From positions 62,001 through 126,000 of the forward strand of contig NZ_VFES01000007.1 in assembly GCF_007858185.1 (NCBI RefSeq): DNA of 64,000 nucleotides, written 5' to 3'. This DNA is from Pseudomonas grimontii (lineage in GTDB: Bacteria > Pseudomonadota > Gammaproteobacteria > Pseudomonadales > Pseudomonadaceae). The notes beneath the pieces are model-generated. The model worked only from the letters and a program-made list of their open reading frames with translations, searched no databases and was not told the origin of the DNA. A program made the translations under genes and the position numbers. This document shows positions 49,986 through 59,177 of this stretch, one piece after another. How positions within the stretch are numbered: the first letter of the stretch is position 1; every line of letters begins with the position of its first letter.

Positions 49986-50507
49986 GTGAAATTAATAATG
50001 ATGAGAATACTAAGGCGAGGTGTGTACGCCTTTTTTGGACTGGCGTTGTTTGGATGTTCTTCTGCCGATAATGAAATGGCGGGTGGGAATATACAGGCGG
50101 TTAATCATACATTGAATGGGATCAACTGGTTGTCGGTGAATGGTTATAGGGCCGATGGGGGTGGAGGGCGATCCTGTTGCATCAGCATGCCGATTAAGTG
50201 GCGGCCTGGGTTAAAAGCCAATATCGAGTGGGAGGTTGATCCGGATCCTTTTGCATATTCAAAATGGCCCCCGTTAGGAACGGATGGTTATCGAGCCGCT
50301 CAAGCTAAACACAAAGATAATTATCGGCGTAATAAAGTTGTAGTTGATATTCCTGAGTGGTCAGGTACTGAGTCTTGTGGTTTAAAAGTGCATTTTTTGG
50401 TTTGTAGTCAGATTAAGGTCACCACTTCTTGCTGGGGGTATGGGTCACCCAATAATCCGATCAAAGAACCTCTTGAGATGAAGGAGCCCTCTGTATGTCC
50501 ACAATAA
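49986..50507 (+). CDS. DUF3304-like lipoprotein, probable lipase immunity protein (copy 2)
   Basis: This is the paralogue of the previous gene, with the same 522-bp length. It has lipobox LALFGC and SSADNEMAGGNI, and the C-terminal half is almost the same (DIPEWSGTESCGLKVHFLVC, VTTSCWGYGSPNNPIKEP). The two differ mostly around residues 85-120. I chose the GTG at 49986, nine bases after AAGGGG; ATG codons at 49998 and 50001 and a TTG at 49977 are alternatives. It overlaps the lipase gene by 13 bp, the tighter coupling expected of the cognate immunity partner. Low GC suggests it arrived with the effector. Confidence 0.8.
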   Translation: MKLIMMRILRRGVYAFFGLALFGCSSADNEMAGGNIQAVNHTLNGINWLSVNGYRADGGGGRSCCISMPIKWRPGLKANIEWEVDPDPFAYSKWPPLGTDGYRAAQAKHKDNYRRNKVVVDIPEWSGTESCGLKVHFLVCSQIKVTTSCWGYGSPNNPIKEPLEMKEPSVCPQ

Positions 50508-52840
50508 AAAAAGAGAGAAATGATAATGTTTGGGGGCCTCCAGATTTTCCATTGGAAGGCCGTTTTTCGACAAAAATATCGGACGTTTCTGATAACTATA
50601 AAAAACAAACCTTTGAGGAGGATTTTTTTCGTCAAGGTGTCAATGCAAGAGGGCAAAAGCGGCATTCTGAATGTTGCCATAGCTTGCACATTAGTCTGTT
50701 TTTTGATGGTACTAATAATAATGAAGATAACGACACCAAGAAAAATCACCCTAGCAATATCGCTAAGCTGTTCCATGCATCGCTGAGAGGTAGAAATGCA
50801 GAGAAATGCGGTTATTTTTCTTATTACATGCCAGGTGTCGGCACCCCGTTTCCTGAAATTGGCGAGTTGGACTACAGCGAAAGTGGGCTTCAATATGCAA
50901 CAGGAGGTGAAGATCGCATCAATTGGGCATTGGTGCAGGTAGCCAGCGCACTGTCATTTGCACTTAACAATAAAAAAGAAATAGATAACGCCGTTGCCAA
51001 AACCATGGTCGACGCCATGAGCACCTGGAAGGCTCCGCTGATGAGTGCGCTGGGGCGGGGTAATCGCCGACGGACGATAAACAGTTTTTTAGCCACGTTG
51101 CAGGGCAAAACGGAGTTTGCCAAGCCTCGCGTGTTGGGCGTCAAACTGTTTGTGTATGGCTTTTCACGGGGAGCAGCCGAAGCCCGTACCTTTGTGACCT
51201 GGTTGAGCCAGTTGTTCGACACCCCGCCTGGAGCAACGCTGCCCGAGCAAAGCCTGATCGGCTTGCCCGTCAGCGTCGAGTTTCTCGGCGTACTGGACAC
51301 CGTGGCCTCGGTGGGCATTGCCCATGCGGCACCTTTTTTTGCCGGGCATATGGATTGGGCTGACGACAGCCAGTTGCTGCCGGATGCGCAGCGTTTTCCG
51401 AAGCTGGTCAAGTGTTGTCGGCATTTTGTCGCGGGCTTTGAGCAGCGCTCGTGTTTCCCGTTGGACTCTATCCGTAACGAGGACGGTAGCTACCCGGAAA
51501 ATACTTATGAAGTGGTCTACCCCGGCGTACATTCTGACGTGGGCGGCGGATACCCGAAGAATGATCAGGGTAAAGCCCGTGGCGGTACCCAAGAGTTGGT
51601 TTCTCAGATTGCCCTACATGATTTGTATGCCGCTGCTTTTGCGGCGGGTGCGCCGTTGCAGGTACCTGAGGCCGTATTGCCGAAGACGCTGCTTACTCAG
51701 CGGCTATGGCGCGTTATGTCTGAGGCGACTAATACGGAATTTGATATCAGCCCCCTCATAATCGAACGCTTCAACGCCTGGCGAAACAAAACCCTCCCAA
51801 ACATCGCCGCCGACAAATCAACCAGCACACCCGCTTGGGAGTACACCCCGCAACGTCTCAACACCACTGTAGAAGAAACCCTGGCCGATCAACTGGGTTG
51901 GATCACGGGCTGGCGCATTGGTCGTTATGTCAATGACGAGCAAGATGACGACGACAGTTTCAAGCGCCAGCCATTCTTCACCCAGGCCAACGAGGCGGCG
52001 CCTTACCGGCAAGATCATGACCGCAAGCAATATGAAAAAACCAAGGTAAACGCTGCAAAAGCACGCGTGACTAACCCTCAGTTCCCCGGCCCACCGATCT
52101 ATGAACCCCAGATCGACCAGACCCAGCTCAGCCAGGCCGCGGCTGAGTTCAAGTCTGATTACCTGGGCAGGAAACGTGAGCAAACCAGCCTGGCCGGCAC
52201 CGTCACCGATGTGTGGCTGCGCGATGCGGTCTATCTGCTCAATGAGGATGATGAAGCCAAGGATCACGCGGCCCTCAGCGCAGAGGGCAAGCGCCGCAGC
52301 GGGCAGCTGTTCCGTGACAGCCAAGGCACGCCCAGTGCTGATCCCGATATGGCCTTGCTGGTGGCGTTGTTCGATGACCAGGTACACGACTCACGTGCAT
52401 GGTTCATGTACGACACACTGAAAACCCGGGAGATGTGGGCGGGTTACTTCTTTTATCGCATGACCTATTTCGGCAACGACAACAGTCGGGATCTCTCGCC
52501 AGTGGTGGTGGCCGGCCGGGTGCTGGGTGTGGCGATGCTGGCCGGGGCGACGGTATACGGTATCAAGCGAAAAGGCGTGGCGGGTGGGCTGGGTGGGTTG
52601 GCTGTCGCTATCGGCGGGGCGACCATCGGTTATCAGGTCATCGACAAGGCACGCGGCGTGGTGCTGCCATTCTTGCCGGGCGCCGAGCAACTCCTGCAAC
52701 CAACCGCGCATGTGGGTCAGGTGGCGGCCGAGCTCAAACGCCAGATTGCACAGGATGATTACCTGCAACGCATCGAGCAGACCAGCGCCATGTTGCGCAA
52801 GGCCGGCAGTTTGTTCGAATTCGATGGTGGGGTGATCTGA
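50495..52840 (+). CDS. DUF2235 Tle1-like T6SS phospholipase effector
   Basis: The 781-residue protein belongs to the DUF2235 alpha/beta-hydrolase family that includes Tle1 T6SS phospholipases, which attack membrane lipids of rival cells. Visible landmarks are SLHISLFFDGTNNN (about 65-78), nucleophile motif YGFSRGAAEA (Ser224), LGVLDTVAS (Asp268) and YPGVHSDVGGGYP (His346), a complete Ser-Asp-His set. The C-terminal part has a hydrophobic, Gly-rich stretch (about 665-725) that may insert into membrane. There is no N-terminal signal peptide, as expected for a VgrG/PAAR-loaded cargo. It sits between two immunity-type lipoproteins and a PAAR gene, with DUF4123 upstream. The first part of the gene is AT-rich and the second half matches the neighbours. 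Confidence 0.88.
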   Translation: MSTIKKERNDNVWGPPDFPLEGRFSTKISDVSDNYKKQTFEEDFFRQGVNARGQKRHSECCHSLHISLFFDGTNNNEDNDTKKNHPSNIAKLFHASLRGRNAEKCGYFSYYMPGVGTPFPEIGELDYSESGLQYATGGEDRINWALVQVASALSFALNNKKEIDNAVAKTMVDAMSTWKAPLMSALGRGNRRRTINSFLATLQGKTEFAKPRVLGVKLFVYGFSRGAAEARTFVTWLSQLFDTPPGATLPEQSLIGLPVSVEFLGVLDTVASVGIAHAAPFFAGHMDWADDSQLLPDAQRFPKLVKCCRHFVAGFEQRSCFPLDSIRNEDGSYPENTYEVVYPGVHSDVGGGYPKNDQGKARGGTQELVSQIALHDLYAAAFAAGAPLQVPEAVLPKTLLTQRLWRVMSEATNTEFDISPLIIERFNAWRNKTLPNIAADKSTSTPAWEYTPQRLNTTVEETLADQLGWITGWRIGRYVNDEQDDDDSFKRQPFFTQANEAAPYRQDHDRKQYEKTKVNAAKARVTNPQFPGPPIYEPQIDQTQLSQAAAEFKSDYLGRKREQTSLAGTVTDVWLRDAVYLLNEDDEAKDHAALSAEGKRRSGQLFRDSQGTPSADPDMALLVALFDDQVHDSRAWFMYDTLKTREMWAGYFFYRMTYFGNDNSRDLSPVVVAGRVLGVAMLAGATVYGIKRKGVAGGLGGLAVAIGGATIGYQVIDKARGVVLPFLPGAEQLLQPTAHVGQVAAELKRQIAQDDYLQRIEQTSAMLRKAGSLFEFDGGVI

Positions 52841-53103
52841 TGCTGCCTCTCGTACGCGTGGGTGACGCACTGCAGCCCTTTGGTGGCGAAGTCCTGGAAG
52901 GGCACTACGAGGCCTTCGGTAAACCGGTGGCCTGTGTGGATGATCAAGCCCGCTGCAATCTGCATGGCATGACCCACATCGCCGAAGGCACTTCAGGTTC
53001 CACCATGGACGGCAAACCGGTGGCGCTGCACGGTCATCGTTGCGCCTGTGGTTGCGAGTTGGTCAGCAGCCTGTCGGCCAGCTCGATGATTGTTGCGCCA
53101 TGA
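52840..53103 (+). CDS. PAAR-domain spike-tip protein
   Basis: The 87-residue protein is a stand-alone PAAR cone that caps the VgrG trimer. It shows VRVGDALQPFGGEVLEG, ARCNLHGMTHIAEGT and a His/Cys-rich end (HGHRCACGCELVSSL) able to bind the tip zinc. It has no extension domain, so the lipase must bind separately. It overlaps the lipase stop by one base (TGATG) and the next gene by ATGA. Confidence 0.88.
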   Translation: MLPLVRVGDALQPFGGEVLEGHYEAFGKPVACVDDQARCNLHGMTHIAEGTSGSTMDGKPVALHGHRCACGCELVSSLSASSMIVAP

Positions 53104-54227
53104 ACCGTCCCCCTGGGTATCCAGATTTTATCGAGCCGGGCGAGCCACGCTGGCGCCGTTGGTGGCTCGGGTTCGGGCTGCTGTTTGGCTTGCAAACGGT
53201 GGTATTGCTGATGCTATGGCCCCATGAACAACCCAGTTTACAACGGTGGCTTTGGAGTGCGGTGCTGCCGCTGGGCTGGGCACTGGTGTTGGCGTTGCGC
53301 GTACTGGCGTGGCAGATCGAACTGTTCAATCGCAAGGTGTACTTGCGCACACGGCAAGCGGCTGCCGAGGTGTGGTGGCGGCGACGTTGCCTGGGGTTGC
53401 CGGTGCAGGATGTGGTGTTGCTGGGGCCGGCAGGCGACGTGCAAACCCATTACCTGAACATGATGAGCGACCTCCCGCTGGCGATCCCTTCGGCGCTACC
53501 CGGTACTACGCAGCCGCTGTTGCGTTGCCCCTTGTCGTTGAGCTTGACCACCGCGCGTGAGCCTGCGCTGGCGAGGCATCTCGCGCGTTTAACCTTGGCA
53601 CTCCCGAACCGGTCGGAGTGTTGGCCGCAGTTGCGGGCGATTGCCTGGGTAGGGGATGAGAGCAGCCATGCCGCGTTCGTGGAGACGTTGGCCCGTGCGG
53701 AAGTGGCATTGCCTGAGGCGCGTTTGCCCTTGCACAACCTGGCTGATCTGGATGACCTGATCGATACCTTCTACCGCGATTTTCGTGGCGAGAACGACTG
53801 GCTGTTGTGCGCCGGAGTGGCGTCGGTGGCGCACGCCGAAGAGGGAGATCTACCAGGGGAGGCGGGTTTTGCCTGGCGGGTAAGTTGGCAGGGGCGGCAG
53901 TTGTTGCATCGTGGTGAATACCTGGCAAGCGAGTCGCCCGCCGAGGTGTGCGCGCAGGTGCAGCGTTATGCGGCGTTGGATGCACCGCCGACTCATTGCC
54001 TGGCCTTGGATAGCACCAGCCAGCAAGGATTTTTGGCAGGCGGCTGGTCGGCGGTCGAGCATCAGTTGGCTGGGCAATGGGGCGTGCTGGCGGATCTGGC
54101 GCCGTTTATCGGGATGTCCCTGGCATTGCTGCAGGCAGGGGAGGCGGGTCAGCCATGTGGTTGGCTGAGCCAGGATGGAAACAAGCGATTAGCGATGGGA
54201 GTGGCGATGCCTTATGGCAAACATTAA
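53100..54227 (+). CDS. T6SS-cluster membrane protein of unknown function
   Basis: I do not recognise a named family. The 375-residue product (ATG at 53100, overlapping the PAAR stop) has two hydrophobic helices near the N-terminus (about 22-40 and 50-70), then a soluble region of about 300 residues with LGLPVQDVVLLGPAGD, ENDWLLCAGVASVAH and a C-terminal ADLAPFIGMSLALLQAG. The layout (two helices plus a soluble domain) and the overlap with tssM suggest an accessory part of the membrane complex or of effector loading. A start 60 bases further upstream is inside the PAAR gene and less likely. Confidence 0.7.
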   Translation: MNRPPGYPDFIEPGEPRWRRWWLGFGLLFGLQTVVLLMLWPHEQPSLQRWLWSAVLPLGWALVLALRVLAWQIELFNRKVYLRTRQAAAEVWWRRRCLGLPVQDVVLLGPAGDVQTHYLNMMSDLPLAIPSALPGTTQPLLRCPLSLSLTTAREPALARHLARLTLALPNRSECWPQLRAIAWVGDESSHAAFVETLARAEVALPEARLPLHNLADLDDLIDTFYRDFRGENDWLLCAGVASVAHAEEGDLPGEAGFAWRVSWQGRQLLHRGEYLASESPAEVCAQVQRYAALDAPPTHCLALDSTSQQGFLAGGWSAVEHQLAGQWGVLADLAPFIGMSLALLQAGEAGQPCGWLSQDGNKRLAMGVAMPYGKH

Positions 54228-57200
54228 GGACGTGGGAAAGGGCTCTTTGGTGCGCGTAGCATTGGGCTATTTGCTGATCATGACGCTCCTGGTGCTGCTG
54301 GGAGCTCTGCTCTATGACTTGTGTAGCGGTTACCTGGGCTGGCCGAAGATTTCGATCAAGCGGTTAGCGATGTTGAGCTTGGGGGTGTGGTTTGCACTCT
54401 GCTGGTTCTGCCCGGTTATCCTGCTGGCCTGGGACCGTTTGGCGGTTCGCCAGGCGCTGCGGCTGGTGAGTCTGGCCGTTGAAGTACCGACCCCGCCAGT
54501 GAGCCCATCCAAATCGCCAGATGCATCAGTGGTAGGCAAGCTGCGCGTCCATTTGCGTCGTCGCCACGGCCTCTTCTGGCGCCACAAAACCCGCCTGCTA
54601 CTGGTCATCGGCGAACCCACCGAAATCGAAGCCCTCGCCCCAACCTTGACCAAGCTCTTCTGGCTGGAAGGCCAAGGCACCGTCCTGCTCTGGGGCGGCA
54701 GTGCCCAGGCGGCGTTGGATCAATCATTCTCCGAACAATGGAAAGGCCTGAGCCGCTGGCGTGCGTTGGACGGCGTGGTCTGGGCGCTGAACAAAACCCA
54801 AGTCGCCGACGATGCCGCGATGGGCGCGGGTGTGCATCGGTTGCAAAGCCTGGCCAACCGTCTTGGCTGGCAGTTGCCTTTGCACCTGTGGCAGGTCTGC
54901 GACAGCCCATGGCACCAGGCAGGCCGTCAGGCGCAACCGGTCGGTTGCCAATTGCCCGCGCGCTTTACGGCAGCCGTCTTGGAAACCGCTCTGACGCGTT
55001 TACTGGAGCCTTTGCGCCGCGAGGGCCTGGCGCAGATGAACGCGGTCATGACCCATGACTTCCTGCTGCGCCTGTCGCGGGATCTGCAAGGCGAGGGCAT
55101 TGCGCGTTGGCGTCACACCCTGGCGCCCCTGGCTGGCGAGTTTGCCGCTGGGGTGCCGTTGCGTGGGGTGTGGTTCAGTCTGCCGGTGCTGCCGATCAAA
55201 AACATGCCCGAACATTTCTGGCCGGTTGATGCTGCCTGGCAGGGTGTTCTCGATGACAAGCCCCTCAACCAGCGTCGATTCGGCTGGAGTGCGCCCCGCA
55301 TCGGCTACGCGCTGGCCCTCGGTTTGGCCATGCTCTGGAGCGCAGGGCTGCTGCTGTCTTTCATCAGCAACCGTGCGCAGATCCAACAGGTGCACGCTTC
55401 AATTGAGGCGTTGCAGCACGCTTCCCACGCGGACGAACAGCTCCAAGCCCTCAACGAACTGGTCCACGAATTAGCGCGCCTGGATGACCGCGTCCAACAC
55501 GGTGCGCCGTGGTACCAGCGCTTCGGCCTGAATCAAAACCCGGCGCTGCTGGACACGGTGTGGCCGCGCTACGTCGAGGCCAACAACCGCCTGATCCGCG
55601 ACCCGGCCGCCGCCCAGCTTCATCAGCAACTCAACGCGCTGGTCAAACTGCAACCGGACCATCCCGAGCGTGCCGAACGCGCCCGGCAGACCTACGATCA
55701 GCTCAAGGCCTACCTGATGCTGGCCCGTCCGGACAAAACCGATGCCACGCTCCTGGTCAAAACCCTGGGCAACGTCGAAGCCTCCCGCCCAGGTGTAGCG
55801 CCGGGCCTCTGGCAAACCTTGGCGCCCACGCTTTGGCAGTTCTATGGCGAACACCTGGCCGCCAACCCCGTCTGGCGCATCGAGCCCGATGCGCGGCTGG
55901 TCGCGCAAGTGCGGCAGGTCCTGCTCGGCCAACTGGGCCAGCGTAATGCCGAGGCCAACCTGTACCAACAGTTGCTCGATGACACCGCCAATCACTACCC
56001 GGCCCTGGACCTGCAGCAACTGGTCGGCGACACCGATGCCTTTGCACTGTTTTCCAGCGACGCCAGCGTGCCCGGCGTCTTCACCCGTCAGGCCTGGGAG
56101 GGTCAGGTTCGCCAAGCCATCGATGACATCGCCGACGCCCGCCGCGAGGAAATCGACTGGGTACTCAGCGACAAACCCGGCGACATCGACACCCGATTGA
56201 GCCCGGACCAGCTTCGCGAAAGGCTAACCGAGCGCTACTTTCAGGACTACGCTAGCGCCTGGCTGGACCTGCTCAACAGCCTGCGCTGGCAGCCGGCCGC
56301 GAGTCTTGACGAGTCAATCGACCAACTGACGCTGATAAGCGATGCGCGTCAATCGCCGCTGATCGCGCTGATGAATACCGTGGCCTATCAAGCCCAGGCC
56401 GGCACTCGACCCCAGGCCTTGGCCGACTCGCTGGTGAGGTCCGCGCAAAAGCTGATCGACCAGGACAACATTCCGGTGCACGAACCTAAGGGCCCGCTGG
56501 ATCCGACCTTCGGCCCACTGTTGGCACTGCTGGACAAGAACAACAACGACGACCTGAGCCTCCAGGCCTTCCTCACCCGGGTGACACGGGTACGTTTAAA
56601 ACTCCAGCAAGTCAGCACCGCCGCCGACCCGCTGGAAATGACCCAGGCCCTGGCGCAAACCGTGTTTCAAGGCCGCCGTATCGACCTCACCGACACCCAG
56701 GCCTACGGCAGCCTGCTGGCCGCCAGTTTGGGCGCGCAGTGGAGCGGGGCGGCGCAGACGCTGTTCGTGCAGCCATTGGAGCAGGCCTGGCAGCGGGTGT
56801 TGCAACCGTCCGCTGCCGGCCTGAACAGCCAGTGGCAGCGCTCCATCGTCAGCCAGTGGGACGCGGCCTTCGCCAGCCGCTACCCGTTTGCGGCCACGGC
56901 CAGCGACGCGTCGTTGCCGATGTTGGGGCAGATGATCCGCGCGGATTCCGGGCGCATCGAGCAGTTTCTACAGCGGCAATTGAGCGGCGTGTTGCGCAAG
57001 GAAGGCCGCCAGTGGGTCGCCGATCCACGCCACAGTCAGGGCCTGCGCTTCAACCCGCAGTTTCTCAGCGCCATCAACCAACTCAGCGACCTCGCCGATG
57101 TGCTCTACACCGACGGCGGCATGGGGCTGAGTTTCGAGCTGCAAGGCAAAGCCGTGCGCGATGTGGTGCAGACCACCTTCATCCTCAACGGCGAGCGGCA

Positions 57201-57570
57201 TCAGTACTTCAACCAGAAGGAAAGCTGGCAGCGCTTCCACTGGCCGGGCCACAGCGACTACCCCGGGGTGAGCCTGAGCTGGACCAGCGTGCGGGCCGGC
57301 GAGCGTTTGTTTGGCGACTACCCCGGCACCTGGGGCCTGATCCGCTGGCTGGAAAACGCCCAGGTCGCGCCGTTGGACGATGGTCACAGCCGTTATCGCC
57401 TGCTGCTCAAGGCGCCGGATGGCTTGAACCTGACCTGGCACCTGCGCACGGAATTGGATGCGGGACCGTTGGCGTTGCTCAAGTTGAGGGGCTTCAAGTT
57501 GCCGCAACAGATATTCCTCAACGAGCACGACACCCAAGCAGCCTTTGCACAAAATGGAAGTTCCCAATGA
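54214..57570 (+). CDS. tssM: T6SS membrane-complex protein TssM (IcmF/VasK)
   Basis: TssM spans the inner membrane and periplasm and, with TssL and TssJ, forms the channel. The 1118-residue product has two N-terminal helices (about 14-36 and 48-70), a cytoplasmic domain, a third helix (about 368-388, ALALGLAMLWSAGLLLSF) and a long periplasmic part with IcmF-related and C-terminal DUF1215-like domains (FELQGKAVRDVVQTTFILNGE, WHLRTELDAGPLALLKLRGF). The usual Walker A (GxxGSGKT) at the start of the cytoplasmic domain is replaced by LLLVIGEPTEIEAL (about 129-142), so nucleotide binding is probably lost. It overlaps the preceding gene by 14 bp and tssA by ATGA. Confidence 0.93.
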   Translation: MANIKDVGKGSLVRVALGYLLIMTLLVLLGALLYDLCSGYLGWPKISIKRLAMLSLGVWFALCWFCPVILLAWDRLAVRQALRLVSLAVEVPTPPVSPSKSPDASVVGKLRVHLRRRHGLFWRHKTRLLLVIGEPTEIEALAPTLTKLFWLEGQGTVLLWGGSAQAALDQSFSEQWKGLSRWRALDGVVWALNKTQVADDAAMGAGVHRLQSLANRLGWQLPLHLWQVCDSPWHQAGRQAQPVGCQLPARFTAAVLETALTRLLEPLRREGLAQMNAVMTHDFLLRLSRDLQGEGIARWRHTLAPLAGEFAAGVPLRGVWFSLPVLPIKNMPEHFWPVDAAWQGVLDDKPLNQRRFGWSAPRIGYALALGLAMLWSAGLLLSFISNRAQIQQVHASIEALQHASHADEQLQALNELVHELARLDDRVQHGAPWYQRFGLNQNPALLDTVWPRYVEANNRLIRDPAAAQLHQQLNALVKLQPDHPERAERARQTYDQLKAYLMLARPDKTDATLLVKTLGNVEASRPGVAPGLWQTLAPTLWQFYGEHLAANPVWRIEPDARLVAQVRQVLLGQLGQRNAEANLYQQLLDDTANHYPALDLQQLVGDTDAFALFSSDASVPGVFTRQAWEGQVRQAIDDIADARREEIDWVLSDKPGDIDTRLSPDQLRERLTERYFQDYASAWLDLLNSLRWQPAASLDESIDQLTLISDARQSPLIALMNTVAYQAQAGTRPQALADSLVRSAQKLIDQDNIPVHEPKGPLDPTFGPLLALLDKNNNDDLSLQAFLTRVTRVRLKLQQVSTAADPLEMTQALAQTVFQGRRIDLTDTQAYGSLLAASLGAQWSGAAQTLFVQPLEQAWQRVLQPSAAGLNSQWQRSIVSQWDAAFASRYPFAATASDASLPMLGQMIRADSGRIEQFLQRQLSGVLRKEGRQWVADPRHSQGLRFNPQFLSAINQLSDLADVLYTDGGMGLSFELQGKAVRDVVQTTFILNGERHQYFNQKESWQRFHWPGHSDYPGVSLSWTSVRAGERLFGDYPGTWGLIRWLENAQVAPLDDGHSRYRLLLKAPDGLNLTWHLRTELDAGPLALLKLRGFKLPQQIFLNEHDTQAAFAQNGSSQ

Positions 57571-59153
57571 GCCTGCACACCTTGATCACCCGATGCCTCG
57601 GCACCCGCGATGCACTCTGCGTCGCCCACGAACAGGCCGACCACTGGCAACCCTGGCTGCAACCCATCAGCGCCGATTTCCCCGTCGGCGAAGACCCCGG
57701 TTACGACGATGACTTCCAGCGCATGCGCGAAGAGGTCAGCAAGCTCTCCGGTGCCGATGCCGGGCAGGTCGCCCACCTGGCGCAGAAACTGCTCATCCAC
57801 ACCTGTAAGGACTTGCGCGTCGCCACTTACTACCTTTGGGCGCGCTTGCACAAGGAGGGCGAAGTCGGGTTGGCCGATGGCCTTAGCCTGCTGGCGGCGT
57901 TGATTGAGCGCTTTGCCGAAGCGGTGCTGCCTGCCCGGCCCCAAAGCCGCAAGATGGCCCTGGAGTGGTTGGCCAGCAGCAAGGTGCTGGACACACTGCT
58001 GCTGTACCCGGAGGTGGTCAAGGCCGAAGCCGAGCGCACCGCTGCGGCGCTTGCCTGGCTTGAGCGTGGGCTGAGTACGTGGCCTCAGGCGCAGCGGCCG
58101 AACCTGGAACCGCTGTATGCGGCCTTGTCCGCGCGGCTGGCACAGTCCGGCGGGATGGAGGCACTGGTGCCGCAGAACACCGCCAGCCACGAGTCGTCAA
58201 TGCAAGCCAATGCATCGCCCGTCACGCCGATCAAGTCCGGGCGCGACCTGCTGGACAGCGGTCGGGCCTTGGCTGTTTACCTGCGCGAGCAACCCTTGGG
58301 GTGGCTGGCGGCGCACCGTCTGATGAAGAGCTTGCGCTGGGACACGGTGCATCAAACACCGCCTCAAGAGGCAAACAACCACACGCGCCTGGCACCGCCA
58401 AGGGGTGAGTATCGGGCACAGCTCAAGCGGTTGTACCTGCAACAGAACTGGACGGAGTTGCTCGATCAGGTTGAGCGGATCTATGCCGAAGGGGTGAACC
58501 ATTTCTGGCTGGACCTGCAATGGTACCTGTATCAGGCCTTGAGCAAACAACCCGCGCCCCAGGACCGCTGGGCCGATATTGCCAAGCGTGACCTGGGCAT
58601 GTTTCTCGAACGCCTGCCGGGGCTGGAGATGTTGTGTTGGAGCGACGGTAGCCCTTTCGCCGACGAAACCACCCGCGAATGGATCGGCCAGCACGTCAGC
58701 GGCAACCAACCCCAGCAGTGGCTGCCCGTCACGTCGGTGACTGCTGCTGCAGACGACGGCGACGTCCTGTCGCTGGAAGGCGAGGCCATCGCCCAGGCGG
58801 ACAGCGACGGCGTGGATCAGGCGCTCGCCTGGCTGGCCGCACGCCCCGGTATCCACACTGGTCGCCAACGCTGGCTGCTGCGTCTGCTGATGGCGCGGGT
58901 GGCCGAACAGTATGGCAAGAGCGACCTGGCCATCCACCTGCTTGGGGAGCTGGACGCCGCCGCGCAACGCCAGGCCTTGGCCGAATGGGAGCCCGAGCTG
59001 AATTTCGAGGTCAAGGCGCGCCTGCTCAAGCTCTTGCGGGTGAAAGCCCAGCGCAACGACGCGGACAAACCCTCCCTGGCGCGGCGCATGGAAACCTTGC
59101 TGGCGTCACTGGTGGCCATCGACCCGGTACGCGCCGCAGTGCTCTGCGGCTAA
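57567..59153 (+). CDS. tssA: T6SS assembly protein TssA (ImpA_N and VasJ-type C-terminus)
   Basis: TssA coordinates baseplate docking and tube/sheath polymerisation. The 528-residue product starts MSLHTLITRCLG at 57567, overlapping the tssM stop (ATGA). The frame runs open a further 828 bp upstream, but that part is only a shadow of tssM. The N-terminal ImpA domain covers about 30-140 (FPVGEDPGYDDDFQRMREEV, THHLW-like region YYLWARLHKEGEVGLADGL). The C-terminal VasJ-type helical domain covers about 400-528 (HTGRQRWLLRLLMARVAEQYGKSDLA). This C-terminal type is the one that caps the tail without a TagA partner, by family knowledge. Confidence 0.9.
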   Translation: MSLHTLITRCLGTRDALCVAHEQADHWQPWLQPISADFPVGEDPGYDDDFQRMREEVSKLSGADAGQVAHLAQKLLIHTCKDLRVATYYLWARLHKEGEVGLADGLSLLAALIERFAEAVLPARPQSRKMALEWLASSKVLDTLLLYPEVVKAEAERTAAALAWLERGLSTWPQAQRPNLEPLYAALSARLAQSGGMEALVPQNTASHESSMQANASPVTPIKSGRDLLDSGRALAVYLREQPLGWLAAHRLMKSLRWDTVHQTPPQEANNHTRLAPPRGEYRAQLKRLYLQQNWTELLDQVERIYAEGVNHFWLDLQWYLYQALSKQPAPQDRWADIAKRDLGMFLERLPGLEMLCWSDGSPFADETTREWIGQHVSGNQPQQWLPVTSVTAAADDGDVLSLEGEAIAQADSDGVDQALAWLAARPGIHTGRQRWLLRLLMARVAEQYGKSDLAIHLLGELDAAAQRQALAEWEPELNFEVKARLLKLLRVKAQRNDADKPSLARRMETLLASLVAIDPVRAAVLCG

Positions 59154-59177
59154 CCCTCATACACCAGGAGTTTTTCT

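Noticed and set aside
56739..57566. Upstream extension of the tssA frame, which would give an 804-residue protein
   Set aside because: The extra part is low-complexity, Arg-rich out-of-frame translation of tssM. The ATG at 57567 overlaps the tssM stop as ATGA and begins a normal TssA.
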